From the NCBI GenBank assembly GCA_026413185.1, contig CM048655.1, forward strand, positions 48,011,018 to 48,075,017: 64,000 bases of DNA. The letters are read 5' to 3'. The stretch is from Pueraria montana var. lobata. Lineage: Eukaryota; Streptophyta; Magnoliopsida; Fabales; Fabaceae. Below are positions 1 to 11,053 of this stretch, one piece after another. Numbering within the stretch: position 1 is the stretch's first letter; each line of letters starts with the position of its first letter. A model generated the notes under the pieces. The model was given only the letters and a program-made list of their open reading frames with translations. It was not told the DNA's origin and did not search any database. The position numbers and the translations under genes are program-made.

Positions 1-861
1 CTTGAGCAGAATGCACATGAGTTGTTATAAACTCTATGATACCTATCTTCTATTCCTACATATATAAAAAAAAAAAAATACACAGCAAAAGCGTATTGAT
101 TTGGAAAATGTGGTATTCTTTTTCACAAGAAAATGTGGTTTCTTAAACCACTCATGTCCTTCGATATTCAATTTCAATCTTTGGGATCAAGTTGCGAGTG
201 GGACATTCACCCCCCAAAAAAGGTTGTGCGTTGAGTTGGGATCCTCATGCAGTCTTAGAGAAGGAGGCAAACTCGGTCGTCAACGTGGTTGACCAGTGAG
301 CAGCTCCTCTTAACCTTGACACATGGTAACCTAGCCAAAGTCCTTGTTGAGAATTGTTGAATCTTGAATACTTCATTACGCTATATATGCTTCTAATAGA
401 ATACACTTGACTGAAAAATCATTTCAAATGTAACCACGTTTTTAGCAGGTTCCACAACGGGTGGTGTACCTAATTTCTATGGCTGAAAAAGAGGGGGACG
501 TAAAAAACCACACCTAATTAATGAAAGTCATTGCTATATACTACATGGTAGGCATGCCCATGCAGAAGAGTAAGACTTTTTAAATTATTCCCAACTTTTT
601 TTTCTACTATTTTTTTGGGTAATAAATATCCCTCATTTAACAACTACAAATTAATTCCTTTTGATATACTATATAGATTAGTTAAAAAGGTTTTGCCCAA
701 GAGTGGAATCATGTAGAGTCAAATAAATTTTCAAGTTTTTTATTTTAAAAAATAAAATAAAATATGTTCCAAAAGAAAACAGGGGCAAAATAAAAGAAAT
801 TAAAATAAAAAATATCTCATATATAGAAACTCGTAAATCATACAAGTACATATACAACCAT
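1..861. other. Intergenic DNA, left edge of WRKY duplication
   Basis: I see no gene here. From about position 100 the sequence resembles 16,236 onward (left edge of duplication unit 2). Around 150-260 it matches the sequence flanking the unit 2 LINE (18,181-18,260), so it represents the empty site of that LINE. Short ORFs in this stretch look random. Confidence 0.6.
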
Positions 862-2443
862 TTTTAATGAGGCTCTTATTGGAAAATGGAGGTGGACTTT
901 GTTTCATCAAAAGGACACCTTATGGGTAGAGATTTTGGATTCTAAATATAATGGTTGGAGAGGTTTGTGTCAACAGGGAGAATCTAGAGATGCTTCTATT
1001 TGGTGGAGGGATGTAAGGAGTATTTGTGGAGGTGCAGGAGAGGAAAAGTGGTTTGATAACTTAATTAGGTGGAAGATGAGAGATGGAAAAATTTTCAAAT
1101 TTTGGGAGGATAAATGGATTGGTCAAGAGTGTCTAGCACATGCATATCCTAGACTTTACTTGATCTCGCTCCAACAACAGGAGGTCATTGGTAACATGGG
1201 AAATTGGGAGAATAATAGGTGGAAATGGGATCTACGTTGGCGCAGAAGTTTGTTTGTTTGGGAAGAAGAGTTGATGAGGACCTTGGATCACTTGCTAAGT
1301 AACACTTCTTTACAAGAGGAAGGTTCTGACTCTTGGATTTGGATTGGTGATAATAGCGATACATACACAGTCAAATCTGCATATTATGCTATATTCACTT
1401 TGAGGAACGGTACACACCATCAAGACATCTTCACTTGTTTGTGGAAATTGCAAATCCCACCGAAGGTCACTTGTTTCTTATGGAAAGTGTTTAAGGATAG
1501 GTTGCCTACAAAAGAAAACTTGAGGAAAAGGAATATTCAGTTAACTGCATCTGACTTTCTTTGTCCGTTCTGTTCTAAAGTGGTGGAGTCAGCTGACCAT
1601 GTCCTATTCAATTGCTTCAAAGTGGATTCGGTATGGAAGATGGTACATAGTTGGGCGAGCATGGTAATGGTATTCCCTGGATCAGCTGCTAACCACTTTT
1701 GGCAACACTCATATTCGTTTGGAAACAAATATGAAAATGATAATTGGATGGTGATTTGGGCCTCAACTGTCTGGGTTATCTGGAGGTGGAGAAATGACGC
1801 AATATTTAGGGGGAAATCTTTTGATCGTGATGGAGTGGTGCAGGATATTATGTTCTTTGCTTGGTCTTGGTTGAAGTCTAAAAATAAGGCGTTCCTTTAT
1901 TCTTTTGTTCAGTGGCATACTGCGCCAGCTGCATGTATTTTTAAGGCCATTGTTGAATGCAGGATTCTATAATTTGTTGGCATGCAGGGGACTTGGTCTT
2001 GGTTTTGGCCAATTGACTACATGGGACAGCTGCATAATTACGTTGGGGACTAGTGCTGCACATTGGTTGGTTGTGAATGCATTTATTTGGAGTGGTGGGT
2101 AGGTAAACATGCTTTTCTATGTTCAAATGGCCGGTTGTACAAAATAGTTTTTACGGGCATTCAATTGGAGGGTCATTTTTTAGGATTGGTATTCGGTAAT
2201 TACTATACCGTTTTGTTATGCTAAAAGCTGCGACTTCTATAGGTGCAAGGGGTCATTTTGGTGGTTACTAGATATTTATCATTTAATAGGATTATAAATA
2301 TCTCATAACCATTTATTGGGCTGTTAGGTGGTATCAGTATTGGGAGTCCACTTCTGTATTTTTGGGTATTGCTTGTACCCTGTTTTCTACATTTTATATA
2401 TATAATATTATCTTTGCTGACCAAAAAAAAAAAAAAAAAAAAA
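862..2443 (+). mobile_element. 5'-truncated LINE (non-LTR retrotransposon)
   Basis: The fragment begins inside the reverse-transcriptase ORF and ends in a poly(A) run (2423-2443). A probable imperfect TSD flanks it: ATATACAACCAT at 850-861 and ATATACACCAT at 2444-2454. The matching region of duplication unit 2 (about 18,620-18,720) has no LINE, so the insertion followed the duplication or was never in the other copy. 5' truncation is typical of target-primed reverse transcription. Confidence 0.82.
869..1972 (+). pseudogene. LINE ORF2 C-terminal fragment with zf-RVT domain
   Basis: The open frame runs from the truncation point to a stop at 1972 without a frameshift. It starts inside the conserved plant LINE segment that reads like KWRW and continues through the region after the reverse transcriptase (IWWRD, FWEDKW, VKSAYY). 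A zinc-finger-like zf-RVT motif follows (CPFC, then DHVLFNC), as at the C terminus of plant L1-like ORF2 proteins. The endonuclease and RT catalytic core are absent, so this is a dead-on-arrival copy. The lack of internal stops suggests a fairly recent insertion. Confidence 0.85.
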
Positions 2444-2454
2444 ATATACACCAT

Positions 2455-4167
2455 CCATGCATGATGCATACACGAAGTCAACACTATTTTTGAGTTAAGG
2501 CACCAAGAGAATAAAAGGGTAGAATAGAATGATAGAAACTATGTATTCATTTTTACCAATTCACCTTAACTCGATCCCTCACAAACTAGCTTAATCGTCT
2601 GAGTTCTTGAAGGTCCTCACATCTTGTCTAGACACAAGGATACGACAAAGATCAATTAAAGCTATGTGAAGGTTTTATTCATTAGGCTGGTACTGAACAA
2701 TTTGATCTAGTCAAATTTATTAAAACTTGAGTTTGACTTGAAGGGAAAGTATGAATCTTAAACTTAATTTGTTTAACTTATTTATAACATTATTATTTTT
2801 CTTAATTATTAAATTTTTTTGAAGTACTTTTTAGGTTTGTTAATTTAGTGTTTGTTAGACATTTTCATATTAAAAATGAGACAATTTTTAACATTTTTTT
2901 TTTCAAATCTTATCCAACTAACTCAAATAGCTAAAAGTAATTTAAGAAAAATAGTGTCTTTTTTTTGTAAATATATCAAACATATATGATTTTTAAGAAA
3001 AGACCAATTCTCGTATACACATGAAGATCTATATATGTACTCAAGCTTAACTAATGTTATGTGTCTCCGGGGTGACCACATGGGTTGAGTATTGTTTAGG
3101 TTTTGGATTCAAATGTCATCGAAAGAAGTTGAGGTGATATATATTTTCATATCCACATAGACACAATATAGTGTTAAACTTATAATTAATGCTACCATTG
3201 ACCAAATAATTTAGATTATGCTATGTGCGTAACTCAGCTCAGTGATAGACTAAACTCTATGTATCTTCGACTTTCGCTTGATAACAACCTCTAGCTCTTC
3301 AAAATTGTCTATTTTGTTTGACATTTTTTACTTTCATAAACTTTAATAGAGGTTTAAAAAAATATAAAGTATCATAACGAAAACTTTTTAATTAGTTTTT
3401 TAGGGTTAAAAATAGAAAATTTTGACACATGATTGGAAAAAGTCAATGATTCTGAATTGTTATTAATGACTAAATAGTTTTTCTTTTTTTGAACCAGCAC
3501 TACTGGATGGTACAAAAAAAAAAAAAAAACAGCACAGAAATTTAAATACGTGTTTTCATGTAATTTGTCAAACAATAAGAGAATTAAAAAAAAAGGTTCG
3601 GTGTTTGACGAAAAACACAGATGACTGGTGGCATATAGTTTTCCTGTAAATGAATTTCGTATCATTCAACACTTATCTTTTTAAATGAAAGAAACTTGCA
3701 CATTGTTAAAACAAACTTGTCTTCCGTTTAGTTAGATTCGTTAATAGTATAATCTGACCATTAAAATGAAACAATGATTGAGACTTAATTAAGGGGAAAA
3801 TTTTGAGAAAGCTCTACATTGGTTGGTGGGAGTTTCCGACTATTCTCTTTGAAGAATAGTATTAAAGATTAATAAGGAAAAAAAATAAAGATAAAAAAAG
3901 TCAATTAACTTGTAATTTTCTTCTTGGTCATGCTTCTTGTGTCCCTACCGCATGCACACGAAGAAATGACGGAGAAGGAACTTTGTTTGATTAGTTACAT
4001 TTGTATTGATATTGGTTCAAGCCTATATATATGACTTAAATGGATTGATGTTCCCAAAAAAATTTGAGTATTACTTGCAAGTTACAACCTTTGGCGCCGT
4101 CCATCATGGAGATATGGTTTGTTCATTTCACTTAAGTCAATTTAATGATGCCATCAGAAACTAATAT
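2455..4167. other. AT-rich intergenic DNA, no gene seen
   Basis: Parts of this interval (about 2,690-2,880) match 18,720-18,860 in duplication unit 2, showing it is the shared upstream flank of the WRKY genes. Poly(A/T) runs occur at 3,510-3,530. ORFs here are short, low complexity and unlike any family I know. Confidence 0.5.
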
Positions 4168-4176
4168 AAAATTTTA

Positions 4177-4741
4177 GGGTAAAATATGTTTTTAGTCTCT
4201 CATTTTATCTTGATTTTTGGTTTTAGTTCCTCATAAATTTTTTTTTCTATTTTTAGTCCTTCATAAATTGTTCTGTTATGTTTTTAGTCCCTAAAAAATT
4301 ATTTTATTCTGTTTTTAATCCCTAACGTTAATTTCAGCTGTTAAGTGATATGACTTTTAACCGCTACAAATGTTTTGGCTGTAAATGACTTTTAACCGCT
4401 ACAAATGTTTTGGCTGTAAAAAATGTTTACTTTTGTAACATTTCTTGTGATTTTAGAAAATCTGATGTTCGAAGTTTTGATTTTTTATTATTTTTTTTAA
4501 CATTTATGATGATTTTAGTTTACTAGAAAATTTTCAGCAGTTAAAAACTACTAAAAACTTAAACAGAAATTTTTCAAGCACAAATTTTGCTCGCTGCGAC
4601 ATTATTTAACAGTTGAAATTAATGTTAGGGACTAAAAACAAAATGAAACAATTTTTTAGGAACTAAAAACAGAGAAAAAATTTATGAGGGACTAAAAACA
4701 GAAATTAAGATAAAATGAGGAATAAAAAACATATTTTATCC
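4177..4741. mobile_element. Mutator-type MITE with 9-bp TSD
   Basis: The 565-bp non-coding element has long inverted termini (GGGTAAAATATGTTTTTAGTC at the left, its near complement at the right) rich in the 'TTTTTAGTCCCT' pattern common in legume MITEs. An exact 9-bp direct repeat AAAATTTTA flanks it (4168-4176 and 4742-4750). Long TIRs plus a 9-bp TSD indicate a non-autonomous Mutator-like (MULE) element. A short tandem duplication (GACTTTTAACCGCTACAAAT) lies near 4,350-4,410. Confidence 0.85.
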
Positions 4742-4750
4742 AAAATTTTA

Positions 4751-5572
4751 AGGATAAAATTATAAAAGTTTACCCTAATGTTGATGAGTACGTACGAATT
4801 TATTCAACAAAAACTATCAACGAACGACGTGGTATGATTTCTACCAAGTTTCGTACTTTCTTTATTCTAAGCGATTATCCATTAAAATATACTTATTCTC
4901 ATTAACTCTTTTATTTGAAAATTTTTCGTGTCAATCCTCAAATTTTTAAGAATAAAATTGATATAAATAGAAAATACACGCTGGCGATATGTTGTGTGTT
5001 GTTGATGTCGAATACTTTTAATAAAAGCTATTTAATATAAAAAAATCCATTATTATTTGGTTCAACCACTTAAACAAAGATAAAAAAACTTAATTTAAAG
5101 AGTAAAATATATAGAAACTCCTATATATCAAATGCTTTATTTCTCTCTTTAATTTTATTAATTTTATTATATTATATTACTTATCATACTTATGATTTTC
5201 TCTTTTTCTATCTAGTCTTGAGGTGTGCGTTGATTATTTTCCTTTGTAATTTGTGCATTCTCACTACAAAAAATTATAATGTATTAGTGACCAAAATCAG
5301 TGACAAAAATTGCTTTCTCCTCACTAATCAACGGGGTTACAAAAATTCTAGTAACGAATTTTTAGAAAATACATGTAAATTTCTTCCTCACTAATTTAAA
5401 TTTGTCATACATAGCAGTGTTTTTTTTTTTTGGTGTCCTAATATCCTTGGTCAAGAGATAAAAATACGATAGTTTATTTAAGAAACTAATTTCTCTCTAT
5501 ACATATTCTTTCATTCTCAACTGTTCTTTTTGTCTTGTCGTTTTTTTTTTTTGATGATGTGTCTTGTCGTTT
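4751..5572. other. Intergenic, possible CACTA-like terminus
   Basis: No gene is visible. At about 5,261 there is a CACTACAAAAAA-like string followed by short repeats of the 'AGTGACnAAA' type, as seen at CACTA transposon ends, but I could not find a convincing partner terminus. The segment ends where homology to the WRKY copy b promoter begins. Confidence 0.35.
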
Positions 5573-5716
5573 AAGATGCTGCACTGAATGCTGAGAATTT
5601 AGAAGTCAGATCTCTCTCTCTCGCTCTAATTAAAACTTGATAAATAAGACTATGTCTCAAACAACTGTCCTTGCGATTTTCTTGGCTTATTTCTCCATGT
5701 TGCCCTATGGATAACT

Positions 5717-5725
5717 GCCACGTGG
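5717..5725. promoter_or_regulatory. G-box (GCCACGTGG) upstream of WRKY copy a
   Basis: A palindromic CACGTG core lies about 365 bp upstream of the ATG. The same 9-mer is kept at the corresponding place upstream of copy b (22275-22283) although flanking bases have diverged. G-boxes are bound by bZIP and bHLH factors and often mediate ABA, light or stress responses. The function here is inferred only from motif and conservation. Confidence 0.5.
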
Positions 5726-5893
5726 AGACTATTACGCACCATCTTACCTCAGTTCTCAAGTCTTCATTATTAATTAATATTTGGATTCCTCCATAGTCCA
5801 CATCACATAATATTTGGTCTTAGTCCAAACCATTTTTGTTGCCGAGTCCATTGCATCTCATTATCTCTGACTTCAACTTCTCAGAATCAGACA

Positions 5894-5932
5894 CCTCTCT
5901 CTCTCTCTCTCTTTCTCTCTCTTCACATCTTT
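5894..5932 (+). repeat. CT microsatellite in WRKY copy a leader
   Basis: A pyrimidine-rich CT repeat lies about 160-195 bp before the ATG, probably in the 5' UTR or core promoter (a plant Y-patch-like tract). Copy b has the same tract at about 22449-22478. Confidence 0.65.
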
Positions 5933-6088
5933 CTTTAAGAATTTGTTGGCAGAACTATAGGACTCTTCTTTGATACTGATCCAACCACTTTCTTGTGATT
6001 CTATACCCAAACCCGGTACACAAACACACACTCCTTCTATAAAGTGGATATAGAAACTTTTCATATATATCAAAAATTAACTAACAAC

Positions 6089-9000
6089 ATGGAAGCTACC
6101 TGCAATATTGATAACTCTAATGCTGCAGTTACACATTCTTCTCCAATGATGTCATTTACTGGGAAACGACTAGTCCTGGATGAGATGGATTTTTTCACAG
6201 AGAAGAAGAAGAAGAAAAGTGCAGTTGATGATGATCAAATGGTGCACCAAATGGAGCTTCATGTGGATGTAGGCAAACTCATGAATATTTCCTTAGAAAT
6301 TTTTTTCCTGATTTTTACTGTATTATTATATATTGATAAATCTTATCTTATAATTTGTAGACTAGTTTAGATCTCCTTACGAAGAGTTCCCCTATCAATA
6401 GATCAACTATGGGAGAAGGATCTTCGGAGGCAAGGGATAACAAGAGAAATAAGGTACTTGCCTTTGTGTCTTCGTATATTTTTTTATTTTGTCAGACATG
6501 TATAGCTTTTGAGATGAAAGTTATAGACATGTAAGATCATTTATGTGTATTTACTTTACTGGTTAAGTTTTCTGGGATAATTAGTTTATGACAAAAATTT
6601 ATATCAGAAGATAATTTCTTTTTCCTTTTCTGGGTACATACAGTTTGTAGCTATGCTAGCTGAATTGCACCAAATGAATGCTGAAAATCAACGCTTGAGA
6701 GAGCTGGTTGATCATGTGAACAATAAGTACAATACTCTACACAAGCATCTTATGGAACTGACGGGAAAACATCGTAAGAACGAGGTAATATGTTTTTTAT
6801 AAATTGTACTTAATGAAATATATATAGTTATCCAAAACTAGAGGTCACGGATATAATCTTTTCACTTGTGGTGCATATATGTACATTATTCACACCCTAT
6901 GAGGTGGGATTTCATGCAGTGGCCACCCTTATAAACTCTCTTAATTAAAAAATAAAAAATAATCTGATCTCGCTTCCTTTTATTTTTTTATTTTTTTTTT
7001 CTAAAACTCTGCTACCATGTTTAAAGCTGAAAAACATGCTGTGGTTTTTATCTAGATTAATGGATCCACAGAGGAGAAGGGTAAGAAAGATGACATGATT
7101 CCAAGGCCATTCTTGGATATTGGTGGAGTTGCTATAAAGGAAGAGACTTCACAGCAATATTCCAAGGGAAAACTGCGAGAAAGCCAAAGCATGCTTGACT
7201 TGATGGAGTGCAAGACTCAGAAGATTTGCACTAATAAAGATGTTATTGAGTTGGATCCATACACGTTGGATTCTGGCAGGGATAGTGCAAAATCCAGAAC
7301 AGGTCAGCATGAGAATCAATCTGACAAAACTATTCCAGGGTGGCTCTCAAACGAAGTCACGAGATTGAGTTCTTTCAAGGACGTTGATCAAGCATCAGAA
7401 ACCATGTCAATGATCAAGAAAGCTCGCGTATCAGTTCGAGCAAGATCGGTTACTTCTATGGTTAGTATATATAAATTAAGTTCTAATGTTTACAAATACA
7501 AGTGTCTAAAGACTAAATCATGTACATTATGTGGGTGTTAAGTGAGCTTTTAAAAAACTATAAATAATTAAACTAATGTTTGATTATTGTTTAAGTTTAT
7601 AAAAGGGATTATGACTATCTCATAAGTTCATTTTAATTTATTTACAAAATAAGCTATAAGCTCTCATGTGAGTTTACCGGGTTCTCTAGGTAAAACTGTG
7701 TGCTGGTTATGGGAAGGGATGCATTTTTTTATAGGTGATATATATTACCTATATCTTTCATGAAAGTCAACAATTTCTTTGCTATAATAATTTTCTTTTC
7801 TCCAATTCATGCAGATTTCAGATGGATGTCAATGGAGAAAATATGGGCAGAAGATGGCAAAAGGGAATCCATGTCCGCGATCTTATTATCGTTGCTCAAT
7901 GGGGACTGCTTGTCCAGTTCGGAAGCAAGTATGCAATTTCTACTCTATATATCTACTTACTTTTTTATGAAAATTAATTTTACTTTCTTTTTGTAAGATT
8001 AATTAGGCTAAAATGCACCCAACCCACTCCAATTGTCAAGCTCATATGCTGAAAACTCCATATGATTTAAGATTCCTCATTTTGATTCCGTTAACTTATA
8101 TACCAATCCGTACATATAATAGTAGTTTAAATTTAACCCCTCAAGCATGTTGAAAACAACCTTGAATAGGAAGGCAAGTCAGATGTATTATTTGAAAAGT
8201 TTAAAGTGTTGAGTTATAAAGTTTTAAAGACGGACAATATACTTTAATACTTTTTGTCTAGGGATGCTCATAGTTTAGTTATTCAAATAACTATAACCAT
8301 AACTATTAAATAACTAAATTATAAGTAGTTATTATAACCATAATTAGTTTTGTATAACTAGTTATAATTTGATATAATTGGTTATTGTTTTTAAAAACTA
8401 GTTATATAACTGATTATGAATATATAACTAGGTTATATAACCCGTTATATAAAAAATCAGTTATATAACCAGTTATGGATAAATAACCAGTTATATAAAC
8501 GGTTATTTAACTAGTTTTGAAAAAAATAAAATTTAAAACTGATAATTTTTTTAAATGAAATTTTCTTTTAACAATATATAAATACATCCTGATCCAATAG
8601 TATCCGAGATTTAACAATATAAATTTCTTTTTTGAATAGTATAAAAAAATAGTACCTACCTTTTTTGTTTTTCATCAAGAAGAAATTGTTGTTCTTGTAT
8701 ATTTAAAAGCAGGACAATAAAAAACAACAATAAAGAGTATAATTAAAAAAATTGCAAAGTAAATAAAAAATTATAGAACCCAAAAACTAAAAGAATTGCA
8801 CATTAATATTATCTTTTGCAACAATTTAATATCAATTATCTATGTTGACAATTCATTTCAAGTTGTCAAAAAAATACAAAGTTGAGGAGAAAAAAAGAAA
8901 AACAATAAGAGTTTTAAATAAATTTGAAATGAAAATATTAAAACTATCTACCTCTTATAATTTTACCTTCCAGACCTATTCACCTATTTCAAGCAAATTA

Positions 9001-10942
9001 ATAGTGCTCTCACATATTTGTTGCAATGACATTGAAGTGATATTTTTTCTTAGTAAGCAACTTCAAATTTCAATTCTAGTTTATTTTTACATTTAGCTTT
9101 TTGATTCCTGATTATTAACTATGGCAAAGAGCTACCCATTAGATGATTTTTCAATCATGGCATCAGTATTTATTTCATCAATTTGCACAATAAAAGCTGT
9201 CAAGGACGTCAAAGTATATACTAACATGTAAAAGAAAAAGTTGACGCCTAAGGCGATGGCCTTGTTCACCTTGCACTGTATAGGGCCTTGACAACCTTGT
9301 GAGTAAAATAGTTATATTTTTTTATAACTGGTTATATGTTTATAACTAGTTTTAGCCAACTAGATATATTTTAACTAGTTTTATAATTTTAACTTAATCA
9401 ATAAAACAATTATATTTTTATAACTAGTTTTAGCTAACTAAATATTTTATAACTAGTTATGTACAATTATGTTTAACTGGTTTTATAACTAATTAATTTG
9501 AGCACCCCTATTTTTGTCTAATACAATCTTGATTAAATGAGAGGTGAAAATCATAAAATTTGTAATTTTCTATAAATTTAAGGTTATAGTAAAGATTGTG
9601 TTCAAAAGAATGGAGGAAGTATTAAAGAGTATGTTGAGAGGGACAAACACTGGGGAGAGCTTCACCCCGTGTCACGAGCACACCACATAAGTGGATCTGA
9701 CACGACCTTCAACCCAAAATCTTAAGACGTTAGGTTTGCGGGTCCATCCACTTATATGTTGCTCAACTTGTCCATTTCTATTCAATGTGAAGCTTCACTT
9801 TCATACTTGTACTCCAACAGATGCCCTTTAGATGATACTAGTTAAACACGCCTAAGTTCAAACTTTGATGTTGCTATAAAAAAAGGTTACATGAGCCTAA
9901 ATAAATGAGTTAGTACATAATAAATTTAATTTAGTTGAAAACTAGTGCTTCTAATATGAATGTTACAAGGATTTTTTTTTATAAGGATGAGGGTTTGCTT
10001 GAGGAAAAATAAATTACTGAAACATTTGGAAGAACTTAACACTTATTTATTTGTGTATCTAAACTTCAAATGGTACGTGTTTAGTTAAAATTACGAAAAT
10101 GATTTATGTTTTATTTAGTTTTTTAAACTTTTTTCAATAGTCCTCCCCAATAGCAACAATTTCACCCGATGTTTGAAGTGCTTCTTACACAAGCTCTGAT
10201 AGGACATGTTCTAAATGTGACATAAACTATTTAAGACTTACTACAAATCAAATTTGAGATTCATTTGTAATTCTTAAAAGAAAAAGTTTTGGTGCCATGC
10301 CTTTAAGGCCATTATTGACAAAGAATATATGACTTTTATCTCTAACATGAAGTTGCACCAATTAATTAGTGGAACAATGTTTCTTTGTAGGTACAAAGGA
10401 GTGCTGAGGATCAAAGTGTGTTGATTACAACATATGAAGGGCAGCACAATCATGTACTCCCTCCCACTGCCAAGGCAATGGCATCCACCACATCAGCAGC
10501 TGCATCAATGCTTCTTTCAGGATCAATGCCAAGTTCAGATGGCCTTATACACCCAAACATATTGGAAAGTGCAGCACTTCCATTTTCACAGAACTTAGCA
10601 ACCCTCTCAACTTCAGCTCCATTTCCAACTATCACTTTGGATCTCACTCAAAGTGCTACCAATAATTCCTCACAGGATAACCAACATAGCCTCCTTTCCC
10701 CACTTTTGGCTCAGAAGTTTATGTCATCAGCTTCAAACATTTTTGACCAAACTAAACTTTCTGGCTTACATGGGTCTCAGGGAACAGAAACTGCTTCATT
10801 TGTTGAGATGGTAAATGCAGCAACAGCTGCTATCACTGCGGACCCGAAATTCAGTGCAGCTCTTATGGCTGCTGTAACTTCTATTGTTAGAAGTTCACAT
10901 CCAAATGTTAATGGTACAAGTGGAGACCCAGCATTGCAATAA
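6089..10942 (+). CDS. WRKY transcription factor, group IIb (copy a)
   Basis: This is a nuclear DNA-binding regulator predicted to bind W-box (TTGAC) promoters. Six exons, all joined in phase 0 by GT-AG introns: 6089-6268, 6361-6453, 6644-6784, 7056-7460, 7815-7928, 10391-10942; 494 aa. The WRKYGQK heptad is at residues 280-286. The zinc finger is C300-X5-C306-X23-H330-X-H332, and the intron between Q311 and V312 inside the finger is the V-type intron typical of groups IIa/IIb. Exon 3 encodes a leucine-zipper-like helix (M102, L109, V116, L123, L130). Exon 1 has a Lys-rich stretch, a possible nuclear signal. The C-terminal TITLDL and ITADPKF motifs fit group IIb (the Arabidopsis WRKY6/31/42 clade). 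Intron 5 is enlarged to about 2.46 kb by a hAT-type element. The ATG at 6089 is the first in frame. A splice-aware alignment was not run, but every junction preserves family motifs. Confidence 0.93.
8259..9510. mobile_element. Non-autonomous hAT-type element in WRKY intron 5
   Basis: The 1252-bp element has imperfect terminal inverted repeats (TAGGGATGCTCA at the left; the complement of TAGGGGTGCTCA at the right) and an exact 8-bp TSD, TTTTTGTC (8251-8258 and 9511-9518). An 8-bp TSD with TAGGG-type ends fits the hAT superfamily. Both ends carry dense arrays of short AACTAGTTATATAAC-like words (8,280-8,520 and 9,305-9,495), as expected of transposase-binding subterminal repeats. I see no transposase in the middle. 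Intron 5 of copy b has no comparable insert. Confidence 0.85.
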
Positions 10943-11053
10943 CAAATAAGACTAATTGTAATTAATTATTAGTGTCTCTTGGTTTTGGAATGAGTGTATT
11001 GATCATTTTCCTGTTGTGCAAGGTAGAAATTGAATTTTATAGCATTGTTATGC

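Larger units (their letters stand above)
100..11053 (+). repeat. WRKY tandem duplication, unit 1
   Basis: This stretch is paralogous to about 16,236-26,821. Matching segments include the region around 150-600 (with 18,181-18,560), 2,690-2,880 (with 18,720-18,860), the promoter from 5,573 (with 22,137), all six WRKY exons and the 3' flank to about 11,053. Homology stops abruptly after the 3' flank. Between matching blocks the units differ by independent transposon insertions. Breakpoints were read by eye and are good to a few tens of bases. Confidence 0.8.

Noticed and set aside
3372..3665. 97-codon minus-strand ORF upstream of WRKY copy a.
   Set aside because: It is Phe/Leu-rich low-complexity translation of poly(A/T) tracts with no homologue recognised.
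5261..5430. Possible CACTA transposon (CACTACAAAAAA start; similar words at 15,820-15,930).
   Set aside because: No matching opposite terminus with a 3-bp TSD could be found, so only a tentative note was kept.
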